DNA from: Welwitschia mirabilis
Taxonomy: Eukaryota; Gnetophyta; Gnetopsida; Welwitschiales
Length of the DNA stretch: 43,142 nucleotides
NCBI GenBank assembly: GCA_051453625.1
Contig: JBOZIK010000001.1
Span: 92,687,419-92,730,560 of the forward strand
Direction: 5' to 3'
Shown piece by piece: positions 1 to 10,349 of this stretch. The notes below the pieces were generated by a model. The model saw only the letters and a program-made list of their open reading frames with translations, was not told where the DNA came from and ran no database searches. Both the position numbers and the translations under genes were made by a program. The first letter of the stretch is position 1, and each line of letters opens with the position of its first letter.

Positions 1-930
1 GCTTTGGGAAAATTTTGCTATTTGCAAAAATGAATCCTTTTCGGAATCAGGTCAAATTATCGCTGTTCGCGAAGAATGTAAACTTTTTATTGTTGGGGTA
101 TTAATTTTATAGGCCATATTCACCCACTTTCTCATGATAAACATTACATTTTAGTGGCTCTAGATTATATTACTAAATGGGTTAAAGCTATCTTACTTCT
201 TTGAATGATGCCCGAATTATTTGTCATTTTCTTATAACTCATATTTTTTAGAGATTTGATTTTTCTAAGATTATCATTAGTGATCAAGAAACTTATTTCA
301 TTAATCAGCTTTTTCGCAAACTTCTTTTATCCATTAGAATTGAACATAGAGTAGCTTGTGCTTATCATCCTCAAACTAATGGACAGGCTAAAAATGCAAA
401 CAGAGAAATTAATAAAATATTAAAAAAACTTATCTCTATTAATAAGAAATTTTGAACTTCTAAGCTTCATAATGTTCTTTGGGCTTACTGTACTACTTGG
501 TGTAGCTGTCTTGGTTTTTCACTTTATAAACTTATGTACAAAAAAGTTTGTGTTTACCTGTTAATGTGTACTATAACTCTTATCATGCTTCTTATCAACT
601 TAATCTTGTGGACCTTTATGAAAATCTTAAACATAGATTAGCCCAATTAGACCATCTTGATGAAAAACGAACTCATGCTATACATTGTCAATTAATCCAC
701 AAAGACCAAGCTAAGTTTAAAAGTTACTTCATAAAAAGTTTAAACTTAGTCAACTTGTCCTTTTATGTAACACTAGAGCACATCTTTTTAATAACATGTT
801 AACCTCTAAATATTTAGGTCCTTATCTTATAGAGAGAGCACATTCTAATGGCTCTATTAAGATTTTCGACTTAGAGATTAAGAAGATTCAAAAAGTTAAT
901 GAACAATGGTTGAAACTTGAAACTATATGA
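1..930 (+). pseudogene. Ty3/gypsy pol C-terminus: integrase core, decayed
   Basis: This is the end of a Ty3/gypsy polyprotein of Athila/Tat type. The integrase core reads WGINFIGHI with LVALDYITKW (first catalytic Asp at 163-165, frame 1). After a frameshift it continues in frame 3 with RFDFSKIIISDQETYF (second Asp at 282-284) and YHPQTNGQAK. The third catalytic residue, normally Glu in GQxE, is Lys (AAA, 390-392) exactly 35 residues after the second Asp, so the D,D35E spacing survives but the acid does not. A motif like LWAYRTT follows (LWAYCTT, about 480). The typical last line of such polyproteins ends in VNEQWLKLETI with a stop at 928-930. In-frame stops (about 250 and 454) plus the shift make it non-functional. 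The upstream RT and RNase H lie outside the window. Confidence 0.9.
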
Positions 931-2438
931 AGGATCTTTTGATGCAATCCTGAAGATGGTAGAAGAACTTGTTTTGGAGCTTTTCCTTGATGAGGAGGAC
1001 TTCCAACCTATTATTATTTAAGTTCTTTCTTAACTTATTCCTTTAGTGGATGTTGTGATACCATCTGATTATATTTTAAACTTGACTTATGTGTTACTTT
1101 ATGAATTTTTCTATGATTAGTATTTGTACTTGGATATTTTACAAGGGTAAGATTGGATTCACCTAATCTTGAAACATTACTATGTCTATGGACTTTACTT
1201 TGAAGGAAGATGCCTTAGTTCTTGTGCTTTTTTTCAATGGTGTAAGGTCTTTGATTGTTTGAAAGTGTTCTTTTCTGTTTTTTATCTCACTTATTCACCT
1301 TCGTCTTTTTGAGTGTATGATCATGTGGAAAATTTTTCACACAAAAAAAAGGAACAAAAAAGAAAATAATGATCATGATTTATTGTATTTTGTGCTTAAA
1401 GAAAAAATACATGGTCATCATGAAGTTCTACCACCCTGGAGTAAATTTTTCTAAGAGGAACCTTTGGCAGTATTGGTAGTTGAACTCCAGTAAGGGATAG
1501 TTGGCCATGCTTCATGGATCCTTACTTCTCTGAATGTGGTTGCATTCCCCTCATCATGGAAAAAATTGTAATAAACTTTGAAGCTATGGAATTAGTGGTA
1601 TTCTTGATGTCATCAAAGGCATTACTTATTTCCTAGACTTTTAGTATTCCCATATGGTCATTTCACTTTTGAGGATTCAGGTGTGTTTGTGAGATGTAAG
1701 TAAGTGAGTTCATTTCTGAGTAGCTTTTGATCTGGTCATTCATTGTTCTAAGCACTTGAGTTTTGGTATCATCATAATCACTACCTTTTCATGTGGAACT
1801 TTATGAAGTCTATATATTTTGTTATGCATTTTTACTCAGGTGGCTTTATGATGTCTTCCTTAGGGGTTTGCTAGGTTAGAATTTAGGATAGGTAAGCAAT
1901 CTTCTCCTTATTCCTTGTATCCATTTTCGTTCTGCTTTTCTTTGGTTTTTTAGTTTGTTATTTCAAAGTCGTTTCTGCATTTTATCATCTTTAAATAGGA
2001 CCTTATCATCTAGTAGTTTTCTTGCTGTTCATTCATGCAATATTCTTTTTAGCTAACATTTGAATTCATCAGAACATCTTTTATGGTTCACAACTTTTCT
2101 GAGATTTCTTGTACCTTTTGGAGTTCTGTGCTTTATCTTGATTTACTTTTTAGTTTGAGTACATTTATTTAGTTTTCATTGTCAGGTTTTAGCCTAATTA
2201 GTCTTTTTTTTTTAGTCGTAGTTTTCTTTTATTTTAAGTTTTTACATGCCATTTTGATTTTCACGATTTTATTTCTCATTTCATGTTTTTCTCAGCTTTC
2301 TAATAAACTTTGATACTTTGATGATCATATCTGAGCCTAATTTTCTTGGCTGATATCTTTATTTTTGCAAAAATATTTCATGATCCCATCATGCACCTAG
2401 TTGTCTAGATGATATAAGCAGACAACAGTATGATTTTT

Positions 2439-2448
2439 NNNNNNNNNN
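2439..2448. other. assembly gap (10 N)
   Basis: Run of undetermined bases in AT-rich sequence. No feature is interrupted that I can recognise. Confidence 0.99.
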
Positions 2449-2722
2449 AGGGCTATCGTTTGGATAACACAACTAGATAATAGTGCGATAAAACCATGAC
2501 CCAAACCTTTTTTCCTCATTTTTCTTTATTTTCTCATTGTTTTAGTTCATTCTTTTAAGAGATGACAATCCCTTTGGACTTTGCTAGTACCTTAGATTTT
2601 GTCCTGCTCAATTTCACGTCCAGATTTTAGAGTTTTCATTGAATTTGTCAAAATGAGATACGTTTTTTCTCCCTCTTATTTTTCAATTTTTTCTCCTATT
2701 TTTTTGCCTTTCGATGTGTAGT

Positions 2723-3214
2723 NNNNNNNNNNNNNNNNNNNNNNNNNNNNNNNNNNNNNNNNNNNNNNNNNNNNNNNNNNNNNNNNNNNNNNNNNNNNNN
2801 NNNNNNNNNNNNNNNNNNNNNNNNNNNNNNNNNNNNNNNNNNNNNNNNNNNNNNNNNNNNNNNNNNNNNNNNNNNNNNNNNNNNNNNNNNNNNNNNNNNN
2901 NNNNNNNNNNNNNNNNNNNNNNNNNNNNNNNNNNNNNNNNNNNNNNNNNNNNNNNNNNNNNNNNNNNNNNNNNNNNNNNNNNNNNNNNNNNNNNNNNNNN
3001 NNNNNNNNNNNNNNNNNNNNNNNNNNNNNNNNNNNNNNNNNNNNNNNNNNNNNNNNNNNNNNNNNNNNNNNNNNNNNNNNNNNNNNNNNNNNNNNNNNNN
3101 NNNNNNNNNNNNNNNNNNNNNNNNNNNNNNNNNNNNNNNNNNNNNNNNNNNNNNNNNNNNNNNNNNNNNNNNNNNNNNNNNNNNNNNNNNNNNNNNNNNN
3201 NNNNNNNNNNNNNN
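2723..3214. other. assembly gap (492 N)
   Basis: Run of undetermined bases. The nine bases ATGTGTAGT occur immediately on both sides (2714-2722 and 3215-3223), as happens when contig ends overlap. Apparent reading frames spanning this gap are meaningless. Confidence 0.99.
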
Positions 3215-3574
3215 ATGTGTAGTTTTCACATATGTTTATTAGTTTTTCATGATCTTCAATTTGGAACTTATAGATTTGATTTTCACTACGTATTTTCAAA
3301 GTTATAATTAGTTGTACATTTTATAAGAAAATTTTAACTTTCCATTTTTCACACTCGATTTCTTGCAAATCGTAGGTTGAACTGTAGTGATTTTTTAGGC
3401 AAACTTGATCATTCTATTGTTCTATGATTTTACCAGTTAGATTTTTCATTTTAGCACTTCAAAATTTCACTGCATATGGGGCCCATTTAAAAAGCTACTT
3501 TTTCACTTTTTGAGTGTTTCGCATTTTTCTTCTCATGTCGAGATAATACGGAACATATGGACACTTTTTTTCTT

Positions 3575-3584
3575 GGAGGGGGGG
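3575..3584 (+). promoter_or_regulatory. G-run, candidate polypurine tract
   Basis: The plus strand reads GGAGGGGGGG followed by CAAGATGTA in otherwise AT-rich DNA. G-rich purine runs of this kind occur downstream of pol in Athila/Tat-like gypsy elements and serve as plus-strand primers at the edge of the 3' LTR. If it is a polypurine tract, an LTR should start near 3590 with TGTA. However, an ORF-like remnant begins only 100 bases further on, which argues for an internal position instead. Confidence 0.35.
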
Positions 3585-3689
3585 CAAGATGTATTTTCAT
3601 CATTTTTCTTACTTTTTTATTGATTTTGAGGGTTGTTATTGCACATCCACGTGACATATTTGACATGTTTATCCAATTTATTTTCTGGG

Positions 3690-4795
3690 TGTTTTTGATT
3701 GAGTAGGCCTCATACGCATAGATCTAGATAGGTTGAGGCTAAGTCTGAGGCTATAGAGTAGAAGGCAGTTGCTTTATAGTGCCGTTGAAGGTCAAGCATG
3801 CAGAGCTAGTACATCCTTCACCTCGACATAAATGTTCTTTGATAATTTAGATAACTATTATCTGTGTTAAGCATCATTTTAGAGATTTCACGAGCTAGAT
3901 AGAGCTTGAGGCTGATCAGAGGCTCACGAATCTCCATCTCTAATAGATTATAGATGCGCATGGATCATATTATGTGTCAGAGATGAGAGAGTTCTATGAC
4001 ATCATGCATATAGAGCATTGACCATATTTTCATGGTCAGGTGGTTGATATGATCGTAGCTTACATTTGGAACCACAAAATTGCTATACTCCCATCCCATA
4101 TTACAGTAGTCATAGATCTAGATGGGCTTGGGAGTTTACACATTCATTTGGCCGAAGGGACAGAAGAGCACCATGTATATGATACCGCATTAGATATTCT
4201 GGTAGATCTGATGATAGATAGATGGGGAGTTCTTATCACACAGTTGATCCTCGCATACAGAGTACTTCACAGAGGGCTGATCCATAACATTAGCCTTTTA
4301 TTCTATGACAATCATGTGATAGTTACACATTTACAGATACTGACAGCCTTCAGACAGGGAGAGCAGATGGACTTACTAACCTTTATTTGGCGGAGAATCA
4401 GGTTGATGGTTGAGGCATGACAGTTGCAGACTCTGGGTTATCCATGCCTCATCTCAGCTTTATTTAGATGATTTGGGATACCATAACCCATAAGCAAGTA
4501 GATCCTTTCTCACATATATCCTTCTGCTCGCTATTTCCAAGACATGAGCATACAGGTATCAGAAGAGGTAAAGTGACCTTAGGTACAGAGGCTTATGGTT
4601 AGGGTTACACTTGAGTAGATACAGACACTCCTAGGAGAGACTTCCAAGACCATCAGAGGTTTCATGGACCATGTTATTCAGACATTAGACCAGAGGATCT
4701 AGGTTCTAGATCAAAGGACTCAGATATTAGAGTAGAGGATTCTGATAGTTGAGAGGAGAGTCCAGCACTCTGAGGACCAGATTTTTGACATGTGC
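3690..4795 (+). pseudogene. REFY-domain retroelement ORF (putative plant transposon protein-like), decayed
   Basis: A broken ORF that reads largely in one frame from about 3850 and is open from 4040 to 4420. A basic N-terminus (about 3700-3790) is followed by a domain with MREFYD (3983-4000), a GQVVDM motif about 11 residues later and an IDLDGLG segment. The tail at about 4600-4795 has repeated Leu/Ile heptads with Gln, Asp and Arg, and looks like a coiled coil. This order (basic start, REFY plus V.G..V motif, helical tail) resembles the plant 'putative plant transposon protein' domain found in many LTR-retrotransposon ORFs. That family link is by eye. The stop at 4019-4021 and several in the tail inactivate it. 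It lies 2.8 kb downstream of the gypsy pol on the same strand and may be an extra 3' ORF of that element. Its biochemical role is unknown. Confidence 0.55.
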
Positions 4796-5837
4796 CAATG
4801 CGTTATCTCCATTCGCAAAGCATTATGGTAGACATCCTAAAGGTTGTTCTTGTCCAAGGTGATGAGATGGTCCATTTCATTTCCACATCTTTAAACCTCT
4901 GTTTCCTTGCTAATCATGAGTACCCTCTCTCTTCTTCCCTTGCACCTAAGCTAGCTACCCAGATAGAGTTTATCATGTGATGATGAGGAGAGTGATTTTG
5001 TTATACTTTGTATCTTCCCTTCTATGTATTTTTATATTAAAACTCATTGTTATATGTATCTAAATCATTTTTGAGTTTAGCATGGTGTATTTCTTTTTAT
5101 ATGATTTTCATGATTATCTTATTTTCTTTATATGATTGATGAGGATTAATTTTATTTAAACAATATTTTTAGTCATTATTATATATTTTAGTGGAGTGCA
5201 TTAACTGATTATTTATCTTTAAAAAAATCTGTCATAGGTTTATGTTTTTCAAGACCATTTTTTAAGCTTGTCGTTCCCCCATCATTTGGACGATGATCCA
5301 GATGACGGTATGACTAATTATTAATTTAAGTGAAACATTCATTTTTATCATTTTTCATGATTTAGTTTGTATCTCTAAGATTCTTAAAAAAATTTTTGAG
5401 ATGATTTCTTTAGTAGCTCTTTTTATTGTTGAACAAATTAGCTCATAATCATGGTTTACGGCCTAGTTTTGTCAGGAACTGACAAGGCTAAGTGGTGGAC
5501 TATGTTTTACTGCCAACTTGCATATATTTGATAGGATGTTTTGAGTAGTTTTGCAAGATATTAGACAAGTTTACACTGGATTTCCATGATAACGGAGGGC
5601 TGAGATGAAAGATATAAAAACATATAATATCCATGACATTTTGCAACATTTAGAGCAGTTCACAATACTTCCTATTTTTAAGACAAACTACCTACAAACA
5701 TTGAGGACAATGCATTGGATGAACACTTGTAAAATCCTATCATCCACCTCATCTTCTAGATCACAGTATGGACAATAGAATAGTTGAAGCCAATGAGAAT
5801 GCTGACTGTGATCAATTTGGTAAATAACATGAATTGT
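4796..5837. other. no gene recognised
   Basis: AT-rich sequence. A piece around 5455-5830 has moderately open plus-strand reading and scattered G/C-richer words, suggestive of another eroded retroelement ORF. I could not match it to a domain. Confidence 0.4.
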
Positions 5838-6490
5838 TTATAAGGTGGCATCATCCTTTTTATCGTCCGAATGACCAACAAGAAGACACCTATTATAACG
5901 TCCCACTGAACATTCACTTAACTCTTGCCATTTATTTGTATGTTTCTTACATAGCCATTGGGGTTGTGCCCATGTATGTTTGTCTATTTTATTGTTTGTG
6001 TGTTTGTTGTTAATAAGTATCGATTCCACCTTCGACTCCACCTAGGCTTCTCTTGCATCGGAAATTCTTGTGATAGGAGATCGAAGGGCTGGAAATCCAT
6101 CTTTGGTAATTGCAGAGAGAGGTCTTTCTTGGTGTTGGGTTGTGCTTCCTTCATTGAGGTGTGGCTGCTTTGTAACACGGATGTGATTCGACTTTTAATA
6201 CAAAGACTCTTTTTCATTTCCTATGCTTATTGTTACTTATCCCTCATCGTTTATATTGCTTCTGAATCAGTGTTAGTTTTTTGAGTAACATAGGTTATGA
6301 GGGCAACCTTTGTCAAGGTTAAGCATTGTCAGTTTAGATGCGCTGCTCCTTTTTATTCCTAGATTAACTTTGCATAAGTGTGTTGCATTGTACTTTTCTG
6401 CATTGCAATGTATTTCTGTTGCTAGAATATGTAAGTGTTTCTTATTGAAATAAATTCTCTTTCTTTTAGTCTCGGCCTTCCATCGATTAT
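5838..6490 (+). other. transcript-like or LTR-like block, unassigned
   Basis: This block is richer in G and C than its surroundings and keeps several CpGs. Toward its right end the plus strand has AATAAA-type sequence (about 6448) followed by TTCTCTTTCTTTTAG. A second TTTTAATACAAAGACTC run lies near 6192. Such endings fit an LTR R/U5 region or the 3' untranslated end of a LINE. Short open frames exist on both strands (up to 108 codons), but none has a recognisable domain. I see no matching second LTR in the window, so the identity stays open. Confidence 0.3.
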
Positions 6491-6890
6491 GACATTTGGG
6501 TCAACTATTGTCTAGATTAGTGTGTTATGTTGTGCAATATATCTATTTTATTTGTAAATGACAGGATCTTTTTAAGCATAATCATTTACACAAATATGCA
6601 CCGCAACATTCGAATAGAGAGAGAGAACTCATTTTGGATTTTATTTTTACACAATATACATATTTTAGGAAGAACTTAATAATTAAGAGGATCTTTAGTG
6701 TACATTTTATTTAAATATGTATTTATAAAATAAATTAATAATAGTGATATTAAGCCTTAGCCCATATTTTATGTATGGCTTAATAAAATGCTTACCTTGA
6801 ATTCGAACTCATAACCTCTTACTGAATTACCTTTAACTCCCCACGCCTTATCATCTACTCAACATTTTAATTGGAAATAGTTATAAGTTA
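6491..6890. other. AT-rich spacer with a tRNA-like word
   Basis: Mostly A/T with a (GA)n run near 6618. At 6797-6850 the minus strand carries TAATTCAGTAAGAGG followed by GAGTTCGAATTCAAGG, which resembles RNA polymerase III A- and B-box sequences of a tRNA-derived SINE. The spacing is shorter than in a real tRNA, so it is not a tRNA gene. Confidence 0.25.
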
Positions 6891-7700
6891 TCAATTTTTC
6901 TTGGTTTCATGATATTCCTCTAACAAACACGCTGTAGCCACCTTTACAGTCTTCAAACAATACTTAGCACTATTCCAAGTATCTCTGTCCCGGCGCGTTT
7001 GCCCTTCAACCTTCTTCCTTTTCTCCAGTGCGTAGTGAACCAGCGTAATGTTTAACAGGATTAACCTATGCCTGTCAAACCGTCCATTGTTTCCCATGAG
7101 ATGAGATGCGCATTGCAGCATAGTCTCTCCTCCCTTCTCAACGCCATACACAGGAGCCCTTCCTCAGAAATGGAAAACGATCAATTCATGATGTAAAAAT
7201 CAACACTACCAAAACATCTCCCTAAAGCATTTCATGATCTAAGACAAAGATAAATTTTATAAGGAATTATCTCCCTTCCGGTAATTTAATCTCAATGTCA
7301 CCCATGTTTTAAGAACGCCTCTTCCTTGCAATCGATTTCAAGCTTGTCTTTTACAGAAATGATCAAGAAAATCAAAACGATTCTTGAAATGTTCAGCGTT
7401 TCTAACTGTATCATGTTTGTTCTTTCTGCTCAGCTCTTCCCACTTTTTCCCTGCATTCGTAGTGCACTTCCTTCTGCGCGCTGCCTGTGTGAACATTATA
7501 ATAAACCACCTTCCCTTATTTTTCTCTCGCGCTCCATTATCTGCCTCTGAAATCAACTCCTTGACTTTCCGTTGGTTGGATGCTGATACCATCACCACTT
7601 ACACTTTTGTAAAACACTGGAGTATGGACAATTCCCAACTAAAACTAAAGAATATCCCTTCAAGACAGATCCGCTCTGAGCAGCTTCCTGCATAGTCAAC
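6891..7700 (-). pseudogene. CpG-rich host-gene-like fragment, possibly ankyrin-type, broken
   Basis: The only stretch that looks like a real gene exon by composition: CpG-rich words such as CCCGGCGCG survive while neighbours have lost them. On the minus strand an ATG at 7693-7691 opens a short frame beginning MQEAAQSGSV, with a GTAAGT donor-like site about 90 bases on. A separate frame of 86 codons (7598-7338) is Lys/Arg-rich. A third (7151-6891, open upstream to about 7165) starts YGVEKGGETMLQCASHLMG and ends before a TGA. The 'EAAQSGS' and 'GGETMLQCAS' words recall ankyrin-repeat proteins, but I cannot confirm the family. The pieces lie in different frames without a convincing splice model, so I treat it as a gene fragment or pseudogene. 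What it encoded is uncertain. Confidence 0.35.
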
Positions 7701-8999
7701 TGAATTCCCGGTAGAGGCATTCACAGGGATCAAGATACAAAGTCTCCTTTGTAAAAACGCGAACAAACACATTACACATCAAAAAGTACGACAATTGTAT
7801 TGGTACCAAGAAGACTTTGTAAACGATAGATATGTAGTTTGAATCCTCGGTGTGACTTTTTGAGGTTATGTTTATTCATACCCTTCAATACTTTACTTAA
7901 CCTATTTTAACTTGTTATTGTGATTTTCCTTATGCTTATGTCCTCTAAGGAGTTAAATAAAATATTACTTAAGTATCAAAAGATATTTAGATCATGGTAT
8001 TCCTTCAACATTATTATCAATATATACCAAGTGACTAACAAGTATCATGGCATTAGAGGCACACCCTAAAGCTTGCGCATAATTAAAATAAAACTGTAAC
8101 CTTACGTTTTATTGTAACTCTTAATAATTCATGAGTATTATGCATATACACAACCTTACCAATGAGATCATGATGATGATGATATTATTATTATTATTTA
8201 GGTCATACTCCTCTACATTACAACTTCAATTAGCTACTTAAGAATAAACTGTGTCCTTAGAGTTTTTGATAATAAATAGATCTATCTAGTTCGTGAAAGT
8301 AAGGAAAAAGTGTTTAAACCATGTAATTTTTTTTGGAATGAAATAACTAGTAATTATATTAGATGAAGATTATATACAAACTAAACTTTTTCATTCCTAA
8401 AATAGGGTGGAAACTCAGAAAGACTATTGTAGACCAAATGGGCAAGAACATCTCTTAGGGAAAACCTCGATTAAAAAACTAGTCCTACTACACTTGGATG
8501 AACTATTAAGATTATATTGCATAACAAAAATATCTAATACTATAAACTTATTAAAAACCTGACATGAAAAGGATGAATCTATGTTTCAATTGCATGCTTA
8601 AAATTCTTCAAATCAAATAAAAATTAGATTTGAAATCTTTAGTACAAAAGGACTATATAATACTTATCTGATAGAAAGAAATGGGTATAACCACCTAGAG
8701 ATAGTCCACCTATTTGCCACATTGTTCCCTTTACCCTTACCGATATCGTAACACTCCTTTTTCTTTGCTGGATAGCTAATACCAATGCTACATTACTAAC
8801 CATCATTGGGAGCTATAATGGCTTTTAGTAGAGGATTATCTTCATTTCTACTAACACCCAACAACCCTTCTTCTTCGTCACGGGTTTTGCTTCATTGGCG
8901 AGTTTACATTGTTATAGTACTCCACTCCTTTCTCTTATTTTTGTTAACATTGGTCTAATATGTTTTTCTTACCAGGTTATCAAATCTGATATTGTGTTT
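7701..8999. other. AT-rich intergenic sequence, nothing recognised
   Basis: No domain or long frame. A short GAT/ATT triplet microsatellite lies at about 8169-8199. A tRNA-like B-box word (AGTTTGAATCCTC) lies at about 7837. Confidence 0.5.
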
Positions 9000-10349
9000 T
9001 TCTCTATGCCCTTTAAATATCCAAATCCAAGTTAATATGTTTAAGGATAGCTATTAAGGATTAGTCCAATCAAGCAGGTAATAACCATACTAGGGCTTTT
9101 GAACTTACAAGCTTGGCATTCAAAATAGTTGTTCTATAGAGAGAGTGCGATTGATTAGCAGGGCTGGGTTAGGGAAAAGGAATTAGAAAGGATCTGAATA
9201 ACAAGTTCTACATAGGCATCCTCTGAGCTCTACTTCTCCAATGACTTCTCAACCCTTTCCTCATGGTGAGAGGAAGTGAATGAGGCTTCTACTATAATAT
9301 TTCAGGTTCAAAAAGTCTGAAATGCTCTTCAACTTTTAGAACTCTTTGGTATCTTTCTCTACCTCCTCCTTACTTATCTTAGCTACTAGGTGCTTCAACT
9401 AGCATTGGTAATGTTTGATGTTTTGCACACTCCTTTATTCACTATGGTTCTTCTTGATTCCTTCTTCTTGCCTTTATAAGTCTTCACCACTTGTGAGGCC
9501 CTAGGAACTTCTTTGCTTTTTGATTTGTTTAATTGTGTCCATTTAAAGTTAAAATGATTATATTTCTAAGTTATTCTTGGGGTTTTCATGCTTAACTTCT
9601 CATCTCAGTTGCCTTCCTACATCTCGCTTACTTCCTTTTCCAATGCTTATTTCTTCATTTACTTCTTGGACAACATCCCCATTGAAAATTTGACTATAAG
9701 ACCTAGCAGATCTGCATGCACCACCATGTACAATTATTTCCTAATTATAATGTCTAGTTCCTTCCATAGCTTGGTGACTAGAAAAGTAAGTATGCTAATT
9801 TTATCTCTCTCCTTCCCAAGTTTAAAAGCACAAAAGATTTTAAAATGAAATCCAAACAAGTTTCATATCTTAGTGGCTAAGATAAAGTACCAGATGATTT
9901 TCTAGTGGATTGCTACTCATTCTTCCTTCAAATCTTTCCTCTTCACTTCCACTTTAGATTTGTTTGGCTTATTTTCCTTTCCAAAATGTTAGTGATATCA
10001 TTCGTTGTTAAAGTGTCACTACCTTGTAAGTCTTTCTCCTTGTTTGTTTAAGCTTGATGATACTATGACCAGATATGTTGAAATGGGAATGTAGGTTTTC
10101 TCCACCTTGAATGTGTATCCCCCCTTAGATGCTATTGCTTACCTTATCTAGTGCTTATTACAACCCTTGAGTTTGGTGTAATAATTTACCTAGCTAATTT
10201 CATTAAGTATTGGAATACTAGGAAGTTCTTAAGCTCTGTGTGCATCCATGCTTCATGGAAAAATGATTCTCTTATTGTCAAGTGATCCATTTTTCCTTAT
10301 CTTTAGCTAATCCATAATTCTTTCATTGTGATTGCCTTATCTAAGAGCC
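9000..10349 (-). other. eroded Lys-rich coding remnant, unrecognised
   Basis: On the minus strand, several frames between about 10300 and 9150 give Lys/Glu/Ser-rich stretches such as KSKVEVKRKDLKEE and KSKSKEVPRASQVVK. They are interrupted by stops and shifts. This looks like the charged, disordered part of a retroelement first ORF, or a tail 3' of the adjoining LINE. No zinc knuckle or polymerase motif is visible. It lies directly downstream of the LINE ending near 10350 and on the same strand. Confidence 0.3.

Larger units (their letters stand above)
931..3574. other. AT-rich post-pol region, no gene recognised
   Basis: This stretch follows the gypsy pol stop. It is T-rich on the plus strand and dense in stop codons in all frames. 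I recognise no coding domain. It probably belongs to the long 3' untranslated part of the element that ends at 930, since Athila/Tat-type elements often carry such regions, but no LTR boundary could be fixed. It includes a 10-N gap and a 492-N gap. Confidence 0.5.

Noticed and set aside
2676-3307. Long open frames on both strands across 2723-3214
   Set aside because: They consist almost wholly of undetermined bases, so the frames carry no information.
4040-4420. 126-codon ORF as an intact small gene
   Set aside because: It is the surviving middle of a longer retroelement ORF: the same frame upstream holds the REFY motif, separated by a single stop at 4019-4021.
5958-6284. 108-codon plus-strand ORF as a host gene
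   Set aside because: Hydrophobic but without domain, start context or homologous frame. Overlapping minus-strand frames of similar length show it is likely chance in an LTR or 3' UTR-like block.
6797-6850. A tRNA gene
   Set aside because: The A- and B-box-like words are too close together and no cloverleaf can be drawn.
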